DNA from: Mactra quadrangularis
Lineage: Eukaryota > Mollusca > Bivalvia > Venerida > Mactridae
NCBI GenBank assembly: GCA_025267735.1
Contig: CM046304.1
Location: 15,996,001 to 16,060,000, forward strand
Length of the DNA: 64,000 nucleotides
Direction of reading: 5' to 3'
The notes under the pieces: model-generated
The model's database searches: none
Seen by the model: the letters and a program-made list of their open reading frames with translations, nothing else
What the model was told of the DNA's origin: nothing
Made by a program: the position numbers and the translations under genes
Shown: piece by piece, positions 46,651 to 60,000 of the stretch
How positions within the stretch are numbered: the first letter of the stretch is position 1
How the letters are laid out: each line of letters begins with the position of its first letter

Positions 46651-47689
46651 CGATTGCTCGCCGTTTGTATTGACAGATTTAAATCACTTCAGTTGCATCA
46701 AAGATTTTAACTCAAACCCAAAACAGCAAATAACATTGCCAATTATGAATATTTTTCAAGTGTGTGATGAAACGATCATTATCAACACTGCATTTGAACT
46801 AGGTTCATGTAGTCATTGCAGGGCCTCAGAAAGTACGTTCATTAATCGTAACATACTGAAATACTACCGTTATAGCTAGCCCGAAAAAAGCGTGCAACAC
46901 AGATGTCAAAATTAGCGATAAATTGTGTCTTTAATGAGGTAAACCAAAGTATGTGCCGCATATTTCAAGCTTTGATATTTATCATGATTATGTTTTTTTT
47001 ACCGGAACACCGTTTAATATGCAAATTAGCAACTGTCGTAATTTTCCGATGACGTACGAGTCTTATCGGCCATTTCCGTGAAATGGCCTCTGAAAGGAAA
47101 ATTGGGTTATTTCATCCGTCGTCATCTGTGTGATGGATGGTAATCGCTGCATTTTTAATTCATAGTTAGTAATTTTAATGACCAAAGATCACTATTATGC
47201 AATTTTTTTGCTTTATTTGATATCATGATGGTTCTTATTTCTCGTCACTTTTATGACTTTAAATAAGAGGACATTCGTCGACTTTGGTAAAAGTTCAGAA
47301 AAAAAATCTTTCAAGACTGAGATAGCTACGTGTGAAAGTGTCATTTTCTAAATTCATGACTTATTTTTTTCTCTCTAAAATTGGCGAATATGCTATTTAT
47401 TTCAAGCTATTTCTGTGCTTTTAAGCACACATTTTTAACACACAAATGCACAAATGTAACACGATGTCATTTTTTTCTAAAGTTAAATATTCATTCATTA
47501 AATAACGCAGCATTTGATTGCAGAAACATGAAAGAAAAAAGTATCATTAGATTCTAACTATTCATTAAATGTATTTTTAATGAGTTTCTCCAAATAGATA
47601 GATAAATATTTTTGCATTTTTGCATTTCAAACATAGATCTACTTGAACTTTACTCAACATGTTGAAATAGAATACTTGACTAGTTTTTG

Positions 47690-47850
47690 TTAGCTGTTGT
47701 AGCAGTTGTTTAGTTGTAGAACGCGCTAAGGGATCGAGAGGTCCGAGTACGAACCCTACAAACAGCGCTTTAAATTTCCCTGAGCAAGATATTTACTTGC
47801 AATTGCTTTACCCAACACAGGTGATAATGAGCATCTGCGCGGATGGAAAA
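47690..47850 (+). mobile_element. tRNA-derived SINE, family 3 (5' portion)
   Basis: AGAACGCGCTAAGGGATCGA then GAGGTCCGAGTACGAACCCT, CCTGAGCAAGATATTTACTT and CCAACACAGGTGATAATGAG follow the family 3 consensus seen at 2196-2450. Confidence 0.65.
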
Positions 47851-47934
47851 TTCCGTTGTGACAACGTGTCAGCTGCAAATAAACAGAGTAAAAGACTCAC
47901 CAAGGAAATTATAAGATATATACCAGCAGTTCGA

Positions 47935-48165
47935 TGACCTGGGGTAAACCCAGCCAAAGACGGTCCCAAGCCTGGTAGAAAAAATGATAAGGGCATCACT
48001 GACTGGACACTTAAAAAACCAGCATAAGTTAGTTTCTCCAACGAAATGCCTCCCTGGAAACTTAACTTTCAAGTTCGAAGTTAAAGTTCAAGCCGGGCTT
48101 TGCACATAATGCATCCATACGGAGCAGACGGACCCTGGTGAACAACTAAACTCCAAACGAAAAAA
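47935..48165 (+). mobile_element. Dispersed SINE-like repeat, family 5
   Basis: GACGGTCCCAAGCCTGGTAG, AACGAAATGCCTCCCTGGAA, ACTTTCAAGTTCGAAGTTAA and TGCACATAATGCATCCATAC, ending CGGACCCTGGTGAACAACTA. The short minus-strand frames across this block are by-products. Confidence 0.65.
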
Positions 48166-48282
48166 GACAACCGTTGGTAATTGCCAAAAACTTGGCGGTC
48201 GTGTATCAGTTTGAAACTCAGACTATACATACAATTACTGTATTTTTGAATGTCCTTCAAACCAATTGTCATGCAAGTTTTC

Positions 48283-48840
48283 TTATTAAAAGTAGGCGAT
48301 TGGGTTTTTAACATTAAGGGAGATTTTACGAGGTTCCACGAGTCCTTCATCAAAATATTTAAAAACATTAGACTTCAGAAGCCTTATAATAATAATCGAG
48401 AAAGGCTTCCTCAGGGAAAAAATGTTCGATGGCGATGATGTTTTATAAAATACATTTAAATCCCAGCATTCTAACAGCAAGCTTTTCACAGGAGTTCCCT
48501 AATACTTCGAGCGAACAAAAAGACCACAGGAACTCATTTTTAACTGAGGAATGATTGCATGCATGTTTTACACGTGCATTAAACTATTCTGAAATATATC
48601 CTTGCCGACTTTCTGATAACCAAGCAAGATCAAACAGTACATAAAATAGATTTACGAACGCAGTTGGATTCTAAGTGTCGCGAAATAAACACGCTGTGCT
48701 GAACGAACTTTTCAGTCTTACGTAATCTGGTTCCTGCATCACCTATTAACGTTAAAGAAACAGTTTTAAATGATTATTAAAAGTAGGCGATTGGGTTTTC
48801 GAGATTTAGAAAGATTTTACGAGATTCCGCGAGATACCCG
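48283..48840. repeat. Direct repeat pair around AAGTAGGCGATTGGGTTTT
   Basis: TTATTAAAAGTAGGCGATTG GGTTTT occurs at 48283-48308 and again at 48774-48799, and similarity continues for about 35 bases (AGATTTTACGAGGTTCCACG against AGATTTTACGAGATTCCGCG). Copies are about 491 bp apart; identity unknown. Confidence 0.65.
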
Positions 48841-49929
48841 GGTAGATGTTTTCGTTTTTAGAGATTACGGTGTTTGAGAATCGCAGATAGACGTCTAATA
48901 TCAAGTATGATTTATGAATATATGATTTTTAAAGTCATACAAGTCGAATAGATACTTATAATACATTTTTTCTTAAAAGTTACAAAAATCAGAGAAATAA
49001 ATAGTCTTGTTATTCATTAGGCTCACTGCGCATGCATCTGCACGTAGACTCTCGTAACAAATAACTATAAGACTGCGATGGTAACGCCATCTTTAAGATC
49101 ATCAGGTACCTTTTCAAGGTATTTTCAGTACGAATGCTTAATTTAAGTACAAAAGTAGGAAGTGAGGTAATTAAAGATTTCAGACGTCATTAAACGTCAC
49201 CGAGTTTTGAGTATGGTTTAAGTTTAGACAGGGATTTTATTTGAAAGGGGTTTGTAATGATAAGTAAATGTAATAAATTTTTATCAAATTTCACTGTCGT
49301 CCCTATTATTTCGGCCCATACGGAAAACAAGTATAACAAGTTTAAATAACGATATTCACATGAAATTTTGTACCGGTACCATTAAAATTGGCATACATGT
49401 TAGGAAAATGTGTTTCTAAATGATTTTGAGGTCAATTATGCTCACAGACTGTTTAACAAAATAATGCATTTTCCCACCGATCTGCCTTTTTAGACCCATC
49501 TTACGTCACCTTAAGTCATATTTTCGGTCATAATTGCATGAGTTTTTTTGTCAAAAACGTCAGAAACATTCACAATTTGCATGGAAGACATGCATAAAAA
49601 CATAAATCAAGTTTTCAAACTCTGGAATAGTTTGTACAGCCTGCTTCAGCCAGTTATAGACAGTGACGACCGAGAGAATTAAAAAAGCACTTCGTTTCAA
49701 ATCCCTGTTATATAGAATCCCTGGTTTGGAGGAAGCTCTAAAACGAAGTTTGACTGTACAATTCGTTGAACAAACATTTTAATTATAGAACAGAGCACAA
49801 TAATTTGGAGAAAAGGGTAGAAATGTATCATGTTAGTGCAAGACAAAATACTGTGCTACATTTATACCTTCTTAAATTAGATTTGAAAATATTTAACTTT
49901 TCATTCTAACACTGGCACGTGCGTTTTTA

Positions 49930-50005
49930 CATTCGAAACACCTTGGCCATTTATTGAAGAAATAATTCTTCGTTATTCGTATAAATGGCTGAGGAGTTCC
50001 GAGTG
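49930..50005. mobile_element. Fold-back hairpin element, family FB2
   Basis: Arms CATTCGAAACACCTTGGCCA and TGGCTGAGGAGTTCCGAGTG; the loop contains TTGAAGAAATAATTCTTCGT, itself partly palindromic. Confidence 0.7.
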
Positions 50006-50082
50006 ATGCAATTTTATTCTATATTTAAAGGAATTTCGGAGTTGACTTAATTCTGTCAATTATGGCCTTGCACCTTCCGTAG

Positions 50083-50260
50083 CCGGTTGCAAGCCCGGTT
50101 GTGAAATGGAGAGAGCAACATTGGCTGTAAACTTAACTAACACCATCAAAGGAAGAATGTTCTTCATACGGAATGTCTCTCTGAAGCTTAATTAACTTTC
50201 ATGTTTGAAGTTAAGTTCTGGCTGGGGTCTGCATCATCGTCGGTAAACCAAGGTACTCGT
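50083..50260 (+). mobile_element. Dispersed SINE-like repeat, family 5
   Basis: TAGCCGGTTGCAAGCCCGGT TGTGAAATGG, GGAAGAATGTTCTTCATACG and TTTCATGTTTGAAGTTAAGT match the other members; the end diverges after GGTCTGCATCAT. Confidence 0.6.
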
Positions 50261-50286
50261 ACGTAATATCCTGGGTTATCGAGCAT

Positions 50287-50539
50287 AGGCGGATCCAGCG
50301 GGGGGGGGTCAGGGGAGTCCAGCCCCCCTAGAATTTGGAAAATGTACATGTCTGTTAGTGTATTTCTTGCTTGTAATTCATTTTTAAGTAGTATGAAGCA
50401 ATTTCTCTGTGCTTAACATAGATTTAATGGTTATGTAGTTTTTATTATCAATATGTTGCATTTTTTTTTCTGCAAAATATGTATAATGTGGTTGTGGTTC
50501 GAAGGGCAGACCCCCCTAAAAAAATCTGGATCCGCCCCT
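50287..50539. mobile_element. MITE with AGGCGGATCCAG ends
   Basis: Left AGGCGGATCCAGCGGGGGGG; right, inverted, AGGGGCGGATCCAGATTTTT then AGGGGGGTC. Length about 253 bp with an AT-rich interior. The AGGGGCGGATCCAG terminus is familiar from short elements across many animal genomes; superfamily not assigned here. Confidence 0.75.
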
Positions 50540-50787
50540 GCCGAGGATAGTCTGCACATACTTCTTCCATAAAGAGCGGACGAACACAGTTTAAGAAATA
50601 AATGTATGTTTGCATGAGTAGTTATCTTTTCATTAGTTAATAATTATCGTTTTAGAGTTCCGCTACAGTTAGACACCTGCAATACAGTTTCTAGACCTTA
50701 CTTGTGGGAAATAGTCAGAATAAACTTCCCTCTGGTTGTGCGAGCAAGCTTGAAATAATATCAAGGATGTCCGTGCTTCCATAGATT

Positions 50788-50897
50788 CCATTCAACTGTC
50801 AGCGGTGCATATATATAGAATAACCCAACATATTTTAATACTACAGTACGGCAGAGTTAATGTGATCGTCACAGTGATCGTCACTAACAGTTGAATA
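50788..50897. mobile_element. Fold-back element, family FB3
   Basis: Left arm CCATTCAACTGTCAGCGGTG CATA; right arm AGAGTTAATGTGATCG then GTCACTAACAGTTGAATAAG. The right half has an internal GTGATCGTCA duplication. Confidence 0.6.
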
Positions 50898-51614
50898 AGA
50901 TTCACCACTATCCAATATTTATAGTATAGATCTAACTTTATATCTTAACAAACGAGTAGTTCTAAAAAACAAAAAACTTATTTCATAACCACATGACAGC
51001 TGTGATAGCTTTTTATTTATTTTGATAAGATAGACTGGTGCCCTAGTGGCCAGCGTATTTTCTACGTGGTCACATAGGATAGTCTTTGAAGTACATGTTG
51101 TGTATATACTTGCTAGTGAATCACCGTTTTCTTTTTTTTTACAAAATATGATTAATTCATCGGTAAAAAATGAAGAAATAGAGTTAAACTCGACTATAAC
51201 ATAACATTTTTTCTGGCCTGCTTTTCATCCACATATATTCTATGTAAAATCAACTCGGTTATAGCATACTCAGATATAGCACTATTGTACATTGTATCTA
51301 CAAACAGAACTATATGCAATACCCGTTCTGGTTCATTACAAAATATTCAATGGAGCACACAGACAAATCACGTCTCATGTATTAAGAGATATAAAAGCAC
51401 AATTTAAGATACGCATGCAATGTATGTTGATAAGCTAAATGCATCATGTCAACAGCTCAATAATTGGTAATAAAGGAGAAAAAGGACACATGACATATGT
51501 ATTAGCTCAACTCAATGAGACATAGGACATCAAAGACCATAGTTCCGATACAAAACACTTTATATACATGTTGCAGAAGTACAATACGGCATTTGTACTC
51601 CTTTGCCTTCAAGC

Positions 51615-51690
51615 TAGCTTTTATGGCGACATGATAGTGTCCGCTAACGACTCGAGAGGTCGTGGGTTCGAATCTCAGTTCAGAACATGA
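51615..51690 (+). mobile_element. tRNA-like SINE head fragment
   Basis: TTTATGGCGACATGATAGTG TCCGCTAACGACTCGAGAGG TCGTGGGTTCGAATCTC has A- and B-box-like words in tRNA spacing. It lacks a pairing acceptor stem, so a SINE relic is likelier than a tRNA gene. Confidence 0.5.
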
Positions 51691-52764
51691 ATTTTTATCG
51701 GGTTACATACATATACATGTATTTTTTGTCTTGGAACCGTGCTGGCTGCCTATGTCTAAGACCATGGAAACGTGAATAAATGATGTCAGAATTGATCACG
51801 TGGGTTCCGTAAAATCTGTAAATTAGTGTCATTGATAAAATTATGAGATAATGCTACGATAATCTTATAATATCTTAGTGAATCTTCATCTGCATAATAG
51901 CGTGTACTTATTGCCCATGAAGGACATTTGCATCTTTTAGGACAATTTTTTGTGAATCAAAGATTAATTTTAGTCGATTATTTGTATACAATGTCTTCAT
52001 ATACAATTACACAATGTACTCCCAATCAAATATAATTTTAAAAATTGTTTTGCTAACAAACATGTCACATAATGAATATACAATTGGACTCTACATATTT
52101 TTGAATTGTAATAAGTTTTATGTTAATTGGGCATTCCAAACAACATGTACTACGTAATTATGTTCTTTTCGTAATATATTAGAAAAGTTGGTCATTTGAA
52201 CCCTCATCTTATTTCATAAGACTTAATTCTCTGCAAGTTTTAGACATTTTAGACAGTTTTCAACATATTTCAGGATGGAAGTTCAAAATTCGCAATCAAA
52301 AAGTGACTATGAAATTTCAATATGCAATACCTTCCATTTCTAAAGACCCAAGCCTCGTCTATATTAATGTTTAACTAATCAAACAGCAGTTTTCAAACAT
52401 TTCCTGCCTTGTTCATTTTATTTTGTACACATATGACTTTAATCATTGCTAATTAATCATTATTAAAGGCGCATGTCTAGTCTGTATCCATTAGACGATT
52501 TATGTATTCATCGGGTCTAGAGTTACCGTTCTTGAGTCTGATGAATATTAAATGCATCATCAGGATTAGATGAGATGGAACATGGCTTGAATTATGTCTT
52601 AATATTTCCTTGATTAATTCCATTACATTAAAAATATAATATATTAAAATATCTACGTTATAATGTGAACTATAAGGAGGGTACGAGACATTGTGTGAAT
52701 CTGAATTTCCGGACATCGAGAATACATATAATTCCCACACTATATTGTATACCAAAAATCCAAA

Positions 52765-52850
52765 AAAGGGCTCTGCACATAATGCACCATTATGGAGCGA
52801 ACGGACTGTCATTAAAATCAAACGAAATAGAACCAACATCAAATATTATC
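52765..52850 (+). mobile_element. Tail fragment of dispersed repeat family 5
   Basis: CTCTGCACATAATGCACCAT, TATGGAGCGAACGGACTGTC and ATTAAAATCAAACGAAATAG match the family 5 end. The last word is also at 29525-29545 in Alx intron 2. Confidence 0.5.
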
Positions 52851-54639
52851 ATTATCTTGGTGGCCGTATTGGTAAGCAAATCTAATGGATAATATAAGTT
52901 AAAGTAACATTATAAACGATTGTGATATTTTTGTAAAATCAAAATTTACTCATGTACAAATAGTCGGATATCAAAAACTGCGATGAAACTCTTGAAAATC
53001 CTATTTTTCATAAATATCAACAAACTTACATGTAATTACGTGTATATAGATATTTTAAGAAATAAACACACTGTTCAGAAATGCAATTTTGGATTAACTA
53101 AACTAATTTTTGGTGTTTAAGTAATTTATACGCGTAGTTTTAAGTGTTTACTTTTAAATGACTCAAACATAAACTACATGTAAAGTTTTTTTTTTAATTT
53201 AACAAAAAATCTTTGATTAAAAAACAACAACAGAACTATTGGTCAAGAAATAGCATTGTGCTGGTAGGTTGGCCTATTTTTGCGATGGACTATGTATGCA
53301 TTTTATAGTATAAATGTATTAAAACTAAAGCTTTAGAATGATACGGATCGAGTTAGTGAATAAAAAGCGTTTTGTAAGCCACTAATTCCGTAAAATAACA
53401 TTTAATCAACAGTGTAGAGCAGCTATCGCCGAGGTGTTCCAAATGTTTTGTAGAATGGCGTTATTTTCCATTTCATTTATATTTCCTAAGAACAAATTAT
53501 ATTACGTAAATATCATGTGTGTTCTCCGACTCGTGATTTTAAACAGAATGAAAAATGACCTTTAAAATACTTTAGGAACCAATCAGACTGGTTCCAGTAT
53601 GTTTGCAAGAGGGAGTACGAATAAAATAAATATTTAAATGAATCCGAGTATTTGTATGTAACTAATCAAACCTGATTATCTCTGACAGTACCAGGAGAGC
53701 TCTACACATGTTCTACATGTGCGCCGTTATGTAATCTCATGTTTATTCAAGAGTTAACATTTCATACTTGCTCTGATCTTTCCATCCCCCACTCGGAATG
53801 CCTTGGTGTTCACTGTATGGTCAGTATAGTTGTCCGGATGTAGACACTATCTGATTCGAATATTCGGTTACAACGCGGCTGGAGAACACTTGTCAATTCT
53901 GTGTCAAGAATGGCATTAAATTGATTATACTTCTACAAACTTTTTGGACTACCTAAAAGCCTCATAAAATCTGATAAGTAATACGATTATGCAGTATTTT
54001 TTCTGAATTTCAGCATATTTACGATACGTTCAAAATTATTAACTTTTATATATAACAAAATATTGACGACTAAACGTAGTAGAAATGGCGCGAATCTTTT
54101 AAAGTTAATATATATTTTATAATTTTTATTTACTAATATACTGTATATCAACAATTTTATATTGATACTGGTAATATTAATAAAAGTTTAAGAATTGAGA
54201 AATTAAGTAATAAATCCAGAATAATTAATGAACAATTTATCGTCCAAAATCGAATTATCTATTTAATGTTGAGCTTTGTTTGAATTACCTGCCCTTTTAT
54301 TATTACTAACAGTATGTATTTAATATCATGTAGTTCTCAAAATGTCTTTTTGAATATTGAACTTATGGACAAGTGCATTTAAACCCCGAACAATTACATA
54401 TATATTCTAAGATATCACTTCTCCGAGGACAAGTGGAAAAACCTGGGAATTCCACAACCTTGATTTATTGATGTAAAAGAAAACTGTTTTTGACATTACC
54501 ATAACCGACCACCAAAATTTGAACTTTAAGAGGCCCAGGTGGAAACCATGAATACAAGTCTTTACACTTTCGTATATTATTCTTATTAAAACCTAATGTA
54601 AAATTTTGTAATATGTTCTGCTTTCACACTAGCTTATTT

Positions 54640-56165
54640 TAACTTCAACAATGTTTGTATACTATAATTTTCCAAGGGACATAACTTCAACAATGTTTAT
54701 ACAATCTACCAAGGGACATAACTTCAACAATGTTTGTATAATCTAACACGATACATAACTTCATCAATGTTTGTACAATCTTACAAGAGACATAACTTTA
54801 TTGTATGTACAATCTAACAATGGATATAACTTCAACGATGTTTTGTACAATCTATCAAGGGACATAACTTCAACAATGTACGTACAATCTACTAAAGGGC
54901 CATAACTTCAGCAATGTTCGTACAATCTACCAAGGGACATAACTTCAACAATGTTTGTACAATCTACTAAAGGGCCATAACTTCAACAATGATTGTACAA
55001 TCTACCAAGGGACGTAACTTCATCAATCTTTGTACAAATGTACAATCTTCTAAAGGGCCATAACTTCAACAATGTTTGTACAATCTACCAAAGGGCATAA
55101 CTTCAACAATGATTTGTACAATCTACCAAGGGGCATAACTTCAACAATGTTTGTACAATCCACCAAGGGACAAACTTACCACAATGTTTGTACAATCCAC
55201 CAAGGGACATAACTTCAGCAAGAATTGTACAATCTACCAAGGGACATAACTTCAGCAAAAATTGTACAATTCACCAAGGGACATAACTTCAGCAAGAATT
55301 GTACAATCTACCAAGGGGCATAACTTCAACAATGTTTGTACAATCCACCAAGGGACATAACTTCAGCAATGTTTGTTCAATCTACCAAGGGACATTACTT
55401 TGATAATGTTTGTACAATCGACCAAGGGACACATCTTCAAAAAAGTTTGTACAATCTACCAAGGGACATCACTATAACAATGTTTGTTCAATCTACCAAG
55501 AGACATAAGTTCAGCAAGAATTGTACAATCTACCAACGGGAATAACTTCAATACTGTTTGTACAGTCTACCAACGGCCATAAATTCAACAATGATTTGTA
55601 CAATCTATCAAGGGACATAACTTCAACAATGAGTTGTACAATCTACTAAGGGACACATCTTAAGCAATGTTTGTACAATCTACCAAGGGATATAACTTCA
55701 GCAATGTTTGTACAATCTACCAAAGTTAAAGGGACATTACTTTAATATTGTTTGTACAATCTACCAAGGGACATTACATTAACAAGAATTGTACAATCTA
55801 TCAAGGGACATTACATTAGCAAGAATTGTACAATCTATCAAGGGACATTACATTAGCAAGAATTGTACAATCTACCAACGGGAATAACTTCAATACTGTT
55901 TGTACAATCTACCAAGGGACAAAACTTCCACATTTTTTAGTACAATCTACCAAGGGACATTACATTAGCAAGAATTGTACAATCTACCAACGGGAATAAC
56001 TTCAATAATGTTTGTACAATCTATCAACGGCTATAACTTCAACAATGATTTATACAATCTACCAACGGCTATAACTTCAACAATGATTTTTACAATATAT
56101 CAAGGGACATAACTTCAACAATGACTTGTACAATCTATCAAGGGACATAACCTCAACAATAACTT
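54640..56165. repeat. Minisatellite, ~37-bp unit, about 40 copies (1.5 kb)
   Basis: Unit: TACAATCTACCAAGGGACAT AACTTCAACAATGTTTG. Variants alternate, for example GCAAGAATTG in place of CAATGTTTG, AAAGGGCC or ACGGGAATAACTTCAATACT, and runs of the same variant suggest local re-amplification. The core AAGGGACATAACTT differs by one base from the molluscan AAGGGAGATAACTT repeat word. It starts about 690 bases past the stop of the coiled-coil gene. Confidence 0.95.
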
Positions 56166-56509
56166 CTGCTTCTTTCTCAGATGTAGAAAACAAATAAGTG
56201 AAAGAGGACTTTATATTACAAAATGACTTCTGTAGTTTAGGCTGTTCTTTTATTTCATGATAAACAAAATGTTTAAAATATTTAAACAAATATTTAAGTA
56301 TTGAAAAGACAAATACATTTTATTGTACAAAAATAAATAAATAAATATCACTTTAACAACAATTAAGTTCATAGTTACATAATACAGTATAATAAATTAA
56401 AGACAAACATTAAAAGGTATTGGTAATTTGTTTACAAATTAACATGAATATAGCGATGTTTTTCATTACTAAAAAGGCACTTATTTCAATACGGCCAAAG
56501 GTACAACAA

Positions 56510-56790
56510 AAGCTGTCCACAGACAGCATGGACAGCCCGCTTGACTTTCCAGGGTGCTCATGTAAACAAAATCTATCATTTACTATAATTTTAGAGGTAC
56601 AATCCTATTGAGAAAAGTGAAATTTAAATTCAATACTTTATTGATTAAAGTAATACAATTTACATGTAAAGCCTCTGACTGAGAACTTCTAATTATAAAA
56701 TGGCAACAGACCAGTCAAAATTTATGCTAGAGTTATACAACATAGTCATTAACCTCAAACACAAAAACATGAGTGAAGTTTCTAATCAAC
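56510..56790. repeat. Dispersed repeat shared with the window's right end
   Basis: CCACAGACAGCATGGACAGC, CGCTTGACTTTCCAGGGTGC and GCTAGAGTTATACAACATAG are matched at 63660-63800. It overlaps the presumed 3' UTR of the coiled-coil gene. Confidence 0.6.
56637..56642 (-). other. Candidate polyadenylation signal for the coiled-coil gene
   Basis: TTTATT on the plus strand gives AATAAA on the minus strand, about 216 bases after the stop codon. Confidence 0.35.
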
Positions 56791-56857
56791 CCCTTTAGTA
56801 GTTGAAAAGCTAAAATGTAGCACAACAAAACTTTATCATTTGAAGGTTCTACTGATC

Positions 56858-57030
56858 TCAAACAGAGCTGCTGCCATCATCATTCTGTGTTCTCTGTTCG
56901 TTTTCTACAGGTTCCTCTATTTCTTCGTCAGACTTTTCACCACTATTGTCATCATCATCATCATTAGAAGCATTAGTAGCTTCAGGCTTCCCATAATCTT
57001 TTGTTATATCATCAATGTACCTTTGATCTG
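56858..57030 (-). CDS. Coiled-coil gene, last exon (acidic tail, stop)
   Basis: Acceptor TTTTTTTAG|CA; an alternative three bases on (CAG|AT) would drop one alanine, since both keep the frame. It encodes DQRYIDDITKDYGKPEATNA, then the Asp/Glu-rich segment and NDDGSSSV, stop TGA at 56860-56858. Confidence 0.75.
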
Positions 57031-60000
57031 CTAAAAAAATATTTGGTCATTATTATAATCGTAAATACATGATGTCACATGATCTTCAGATTGTTAACTA
57101 ACTCTAGTTTTTCATCAAATTCTTGCAGGAGCCACACATAGATAAAAAATCAAACAGTGAATAAAATAACTTTTACATGAACATTCATTTGCTTGAAAAT
57201 GACAACATAAGCCTGCCTGTAAGTTAAAATTGTTTCCTATAAAAGTTAAAGAAGAATGGCCCCTGTTATGTAAGTCATAAGAAAAAAGTCACAAGAGTAT
57301 CAGTCATAAAAATTCCAATAAAAATTAGCAAGCAAGATGGGCTAGTAATTAATGAATTTTTACTAGCCCAAAAATATTTTTACAAGCTCTCAACAAGTAT
57401 ACTTTCGTTTTACTCCATAACATTTAGCAATTTTAAGGTGCACAAGCATGTCAGGCTAGTAAAAAAATTTTTACCAGCCCCATTGAAAAGTTACTAGTTT
57501 TTTGCTGTAAGGCTAGTGCAAAATTTGACCACTGGAGTATGTTCTATTAAAAATGATACAATATTTACCAGTATTTGTAGCTTTATTAGATACTTGTATC
57601 TCTTCTACTTGTTTTGTTAATGTTTCAATATCATCTTTTTGTGTTGATTGATCTGTTGTCAATTCTTTTTTCTGTAAAAAAAACAAAACAATACAAAATC
57701 ACCTTACAATACAAAATCAAATGCCAGTGGTCTGTCTGTCCACCAACTTTTTGCCACCCTAGTCCTTATACAACAAAAATCCTATGTACATGTATGGTAA
57801 AAATTTCAGTATGAATAAAAGCAGCATTATTTAGTAGAAAGACTACTTACTGTTATATTTTTTCAGCATGTATATTGTTTAACCCATTATAGGATAAAAT
57901 ATGCTAAATCATTAAAATGGTCAGCATATTTGAACAAACATATATAATTTTTAAAGTCCAGCATAATTTAGTAAACTTTAAAATAATAATAATAATGATA
58001 ATAATAATAATGTTGATAATAATAAAAGACTTTATTTAACAAGGCTACACATTTGGATAAATCCAATCTTCCAGGTGGACCTCTGACTTTCATTGGGTCC
58101 AGTAATGTTTCATTTTGTAGGACCATAGGTCCAGTGCTTATGAAATTTGTCCTGAAGACTGATGCTACGTACATCAGTGAGAGTAGCATGTGCTTGTCTT
58201 TCTGTTTCTTCAGCATGTTGACATTGTTCTCTTACATAATCCACAGACAATGGATCAAATACTATATCACTTCCAGTCTCTAAATTCTCATTTGGTTTAC
58301 CTGGAAGTAGAGTTCGAATATATTTCATGGACTTAGCGCAAAATGGTCATTACTCAATTTAAAACAAAGAGTGAGTTATGATCATTTTAGCCCGCAATTT
58401 GTAAGTATTTCGTTTTTTAGTGCTTAAGCACGGAATTTGTTTAGGTTACAGAGTTAGTAATTTTACAGGATTGAAATTATTCTATTCTTTAAGTTTAAAA
58501 GAAATGATCCTTGACTCCAGGGTGAACATGCATAATCATAAAACAACTATAAAATGCAATTACTTTTCACTTAGCTGACTTCACTATCTGGATTCTGATG
58601 TTCTGATCATTATTTCAGTCAGAGACCATCGATACTAGTACAACACAACAGTTTTCATGACCATTATGATATCATAGAGCGTCCTTATTCTACTCTTTAA
58701 AATTGATTGTTACTTATCAGTATCGTTATTAGCCCTAACTTTTAATCTTCTTTATAGAATATAATTTCATCCAACAGTTAATTACTTAACAATCTTCTTT
58801 AAAGCATATCAATTTATCAACCATTTTTATTTATTAATCTTCTTTAAAGAAATATAGATTTATCCAACATTTTTATTTATTAATCTTCTTTAAAGAATAT
58901 ATATAAATTTATCCAACATTTTTACTTTTTGATTGTTATTCACTTACCTATACCATAAGCTTGTACAGTAGCTAGATCACCGTCAGTACTTGTACCAGGT
59001 AGATATTCACCTCTATCACAATATAATACTTGAGATACTTGACTAACGTAGGATATATTTTCATTACGTTGATCTAACGTATCACGTATAGGACATTGAT
59101 CTGGTGTTGATACACTAGCTGGTGTCCCTGATTGTTGGGAATCTGTTAAATCCTCTTCCTTGAAAATATAAACGATGTATTATAGATTTTTATAGTATAT
59201 CAATAACCCAGCTGATTTAAATACTCAATATTTGTTCGATTGAATGTTTGGTAAATGACTTACAATTTTTTCAAGATAAAAAAGCTCATGTCAAATGAAT
59301 TTCAAATTATGTATTGAAGTTTTTTCAAACTGACCAAAGATCCCGCATTTTTACGTGTCTAGACCCCCCTTCATCGCCAGAAAAAAGTCAGGGTCATTGA
59401 GTGCAGAGAAATGGCGCTAAATGCTAATAAGAAAACATGTTTTCTGTCTCTGAAAAGACCTGGCACATTAGACCTCAATTTTGGAAATATTATTGTTTGA
59501 AATGCAAAGTTGGGATGGAAAAAAGCGAAAAATTGCATTTTTTGCCCTTTTTGCTCCGCCCAGGCATTGCCATGGTAACTGGGATCGGGGCTCAACTTGG
59601 TTTTTCTGAAAGACATTCACCCAGGCTTGGCCAAGTTGCATGTCTGTATGATAATTAGTAATGAAATAAGAGCATCTTGAAATAGCCCTAGTACGTAATG
59701 GTGAAAAAATGGCTACTTTTCACACATGCCGCAACCAGTAAAGGGTAAATGAATGAAAAACTTACTACAAGTCATGCATGACACACAGGCTTTTTGAGAA
59801 GGAATTGACGAAGCTTTTTCTCTCATTAAAACTTTGTAAAACATCATAATGCACTACATGTCTATAAATATTTTTTATTCTTGTGTCAAAATATGTAATC
59901 CTAGTACTGAGTAACTTAAAGGGAGATTAAAGCTCATGGGATCAAGCTGGGAGTGGAAGGACTTGAGCTAATATGTTAGTAATGATTAGTTAGAGAAACA

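Larger units (their letters stand above)
38923..56857. other. Intergenic: upstream of Alx to 3' side of the coiled-coil gene
   Basis: No intact gene recognised in about 18 kb. Contents are a Tc1-like MITE, FB hairpins, SINE families 1, 3 and 5, a pentanucleotide microsatellite, a decayed P2X7-C-like frame and a large minisatellite. A T-run then G-run lies at about 40310-40334. Stretches 38940-41360, 42000-43890, 48500-49900 and 52900-54600 show only AT-rich sequence to my eye. Alx regulatory DNA would be expected here but nothing specific can be read. Confidence 0.6.

Noticed and set aside
54640..56165. CRISPR-like array of regular repeats
   Set aside because: The repeats are contiguous and degenerate with no unique spacers, and the surrounding DNA is an intron-bearing animal genome. 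It is a minisatellite.
59371..59658. Overlapping frames of 81 and 73 codons on opposite strands in a GC-richer block
   Set aside because: They lie in an intron of the coiled-coil gene and do not join it in phase. The block looks like a diverged repeat, and neither frame has a recognisable motif.
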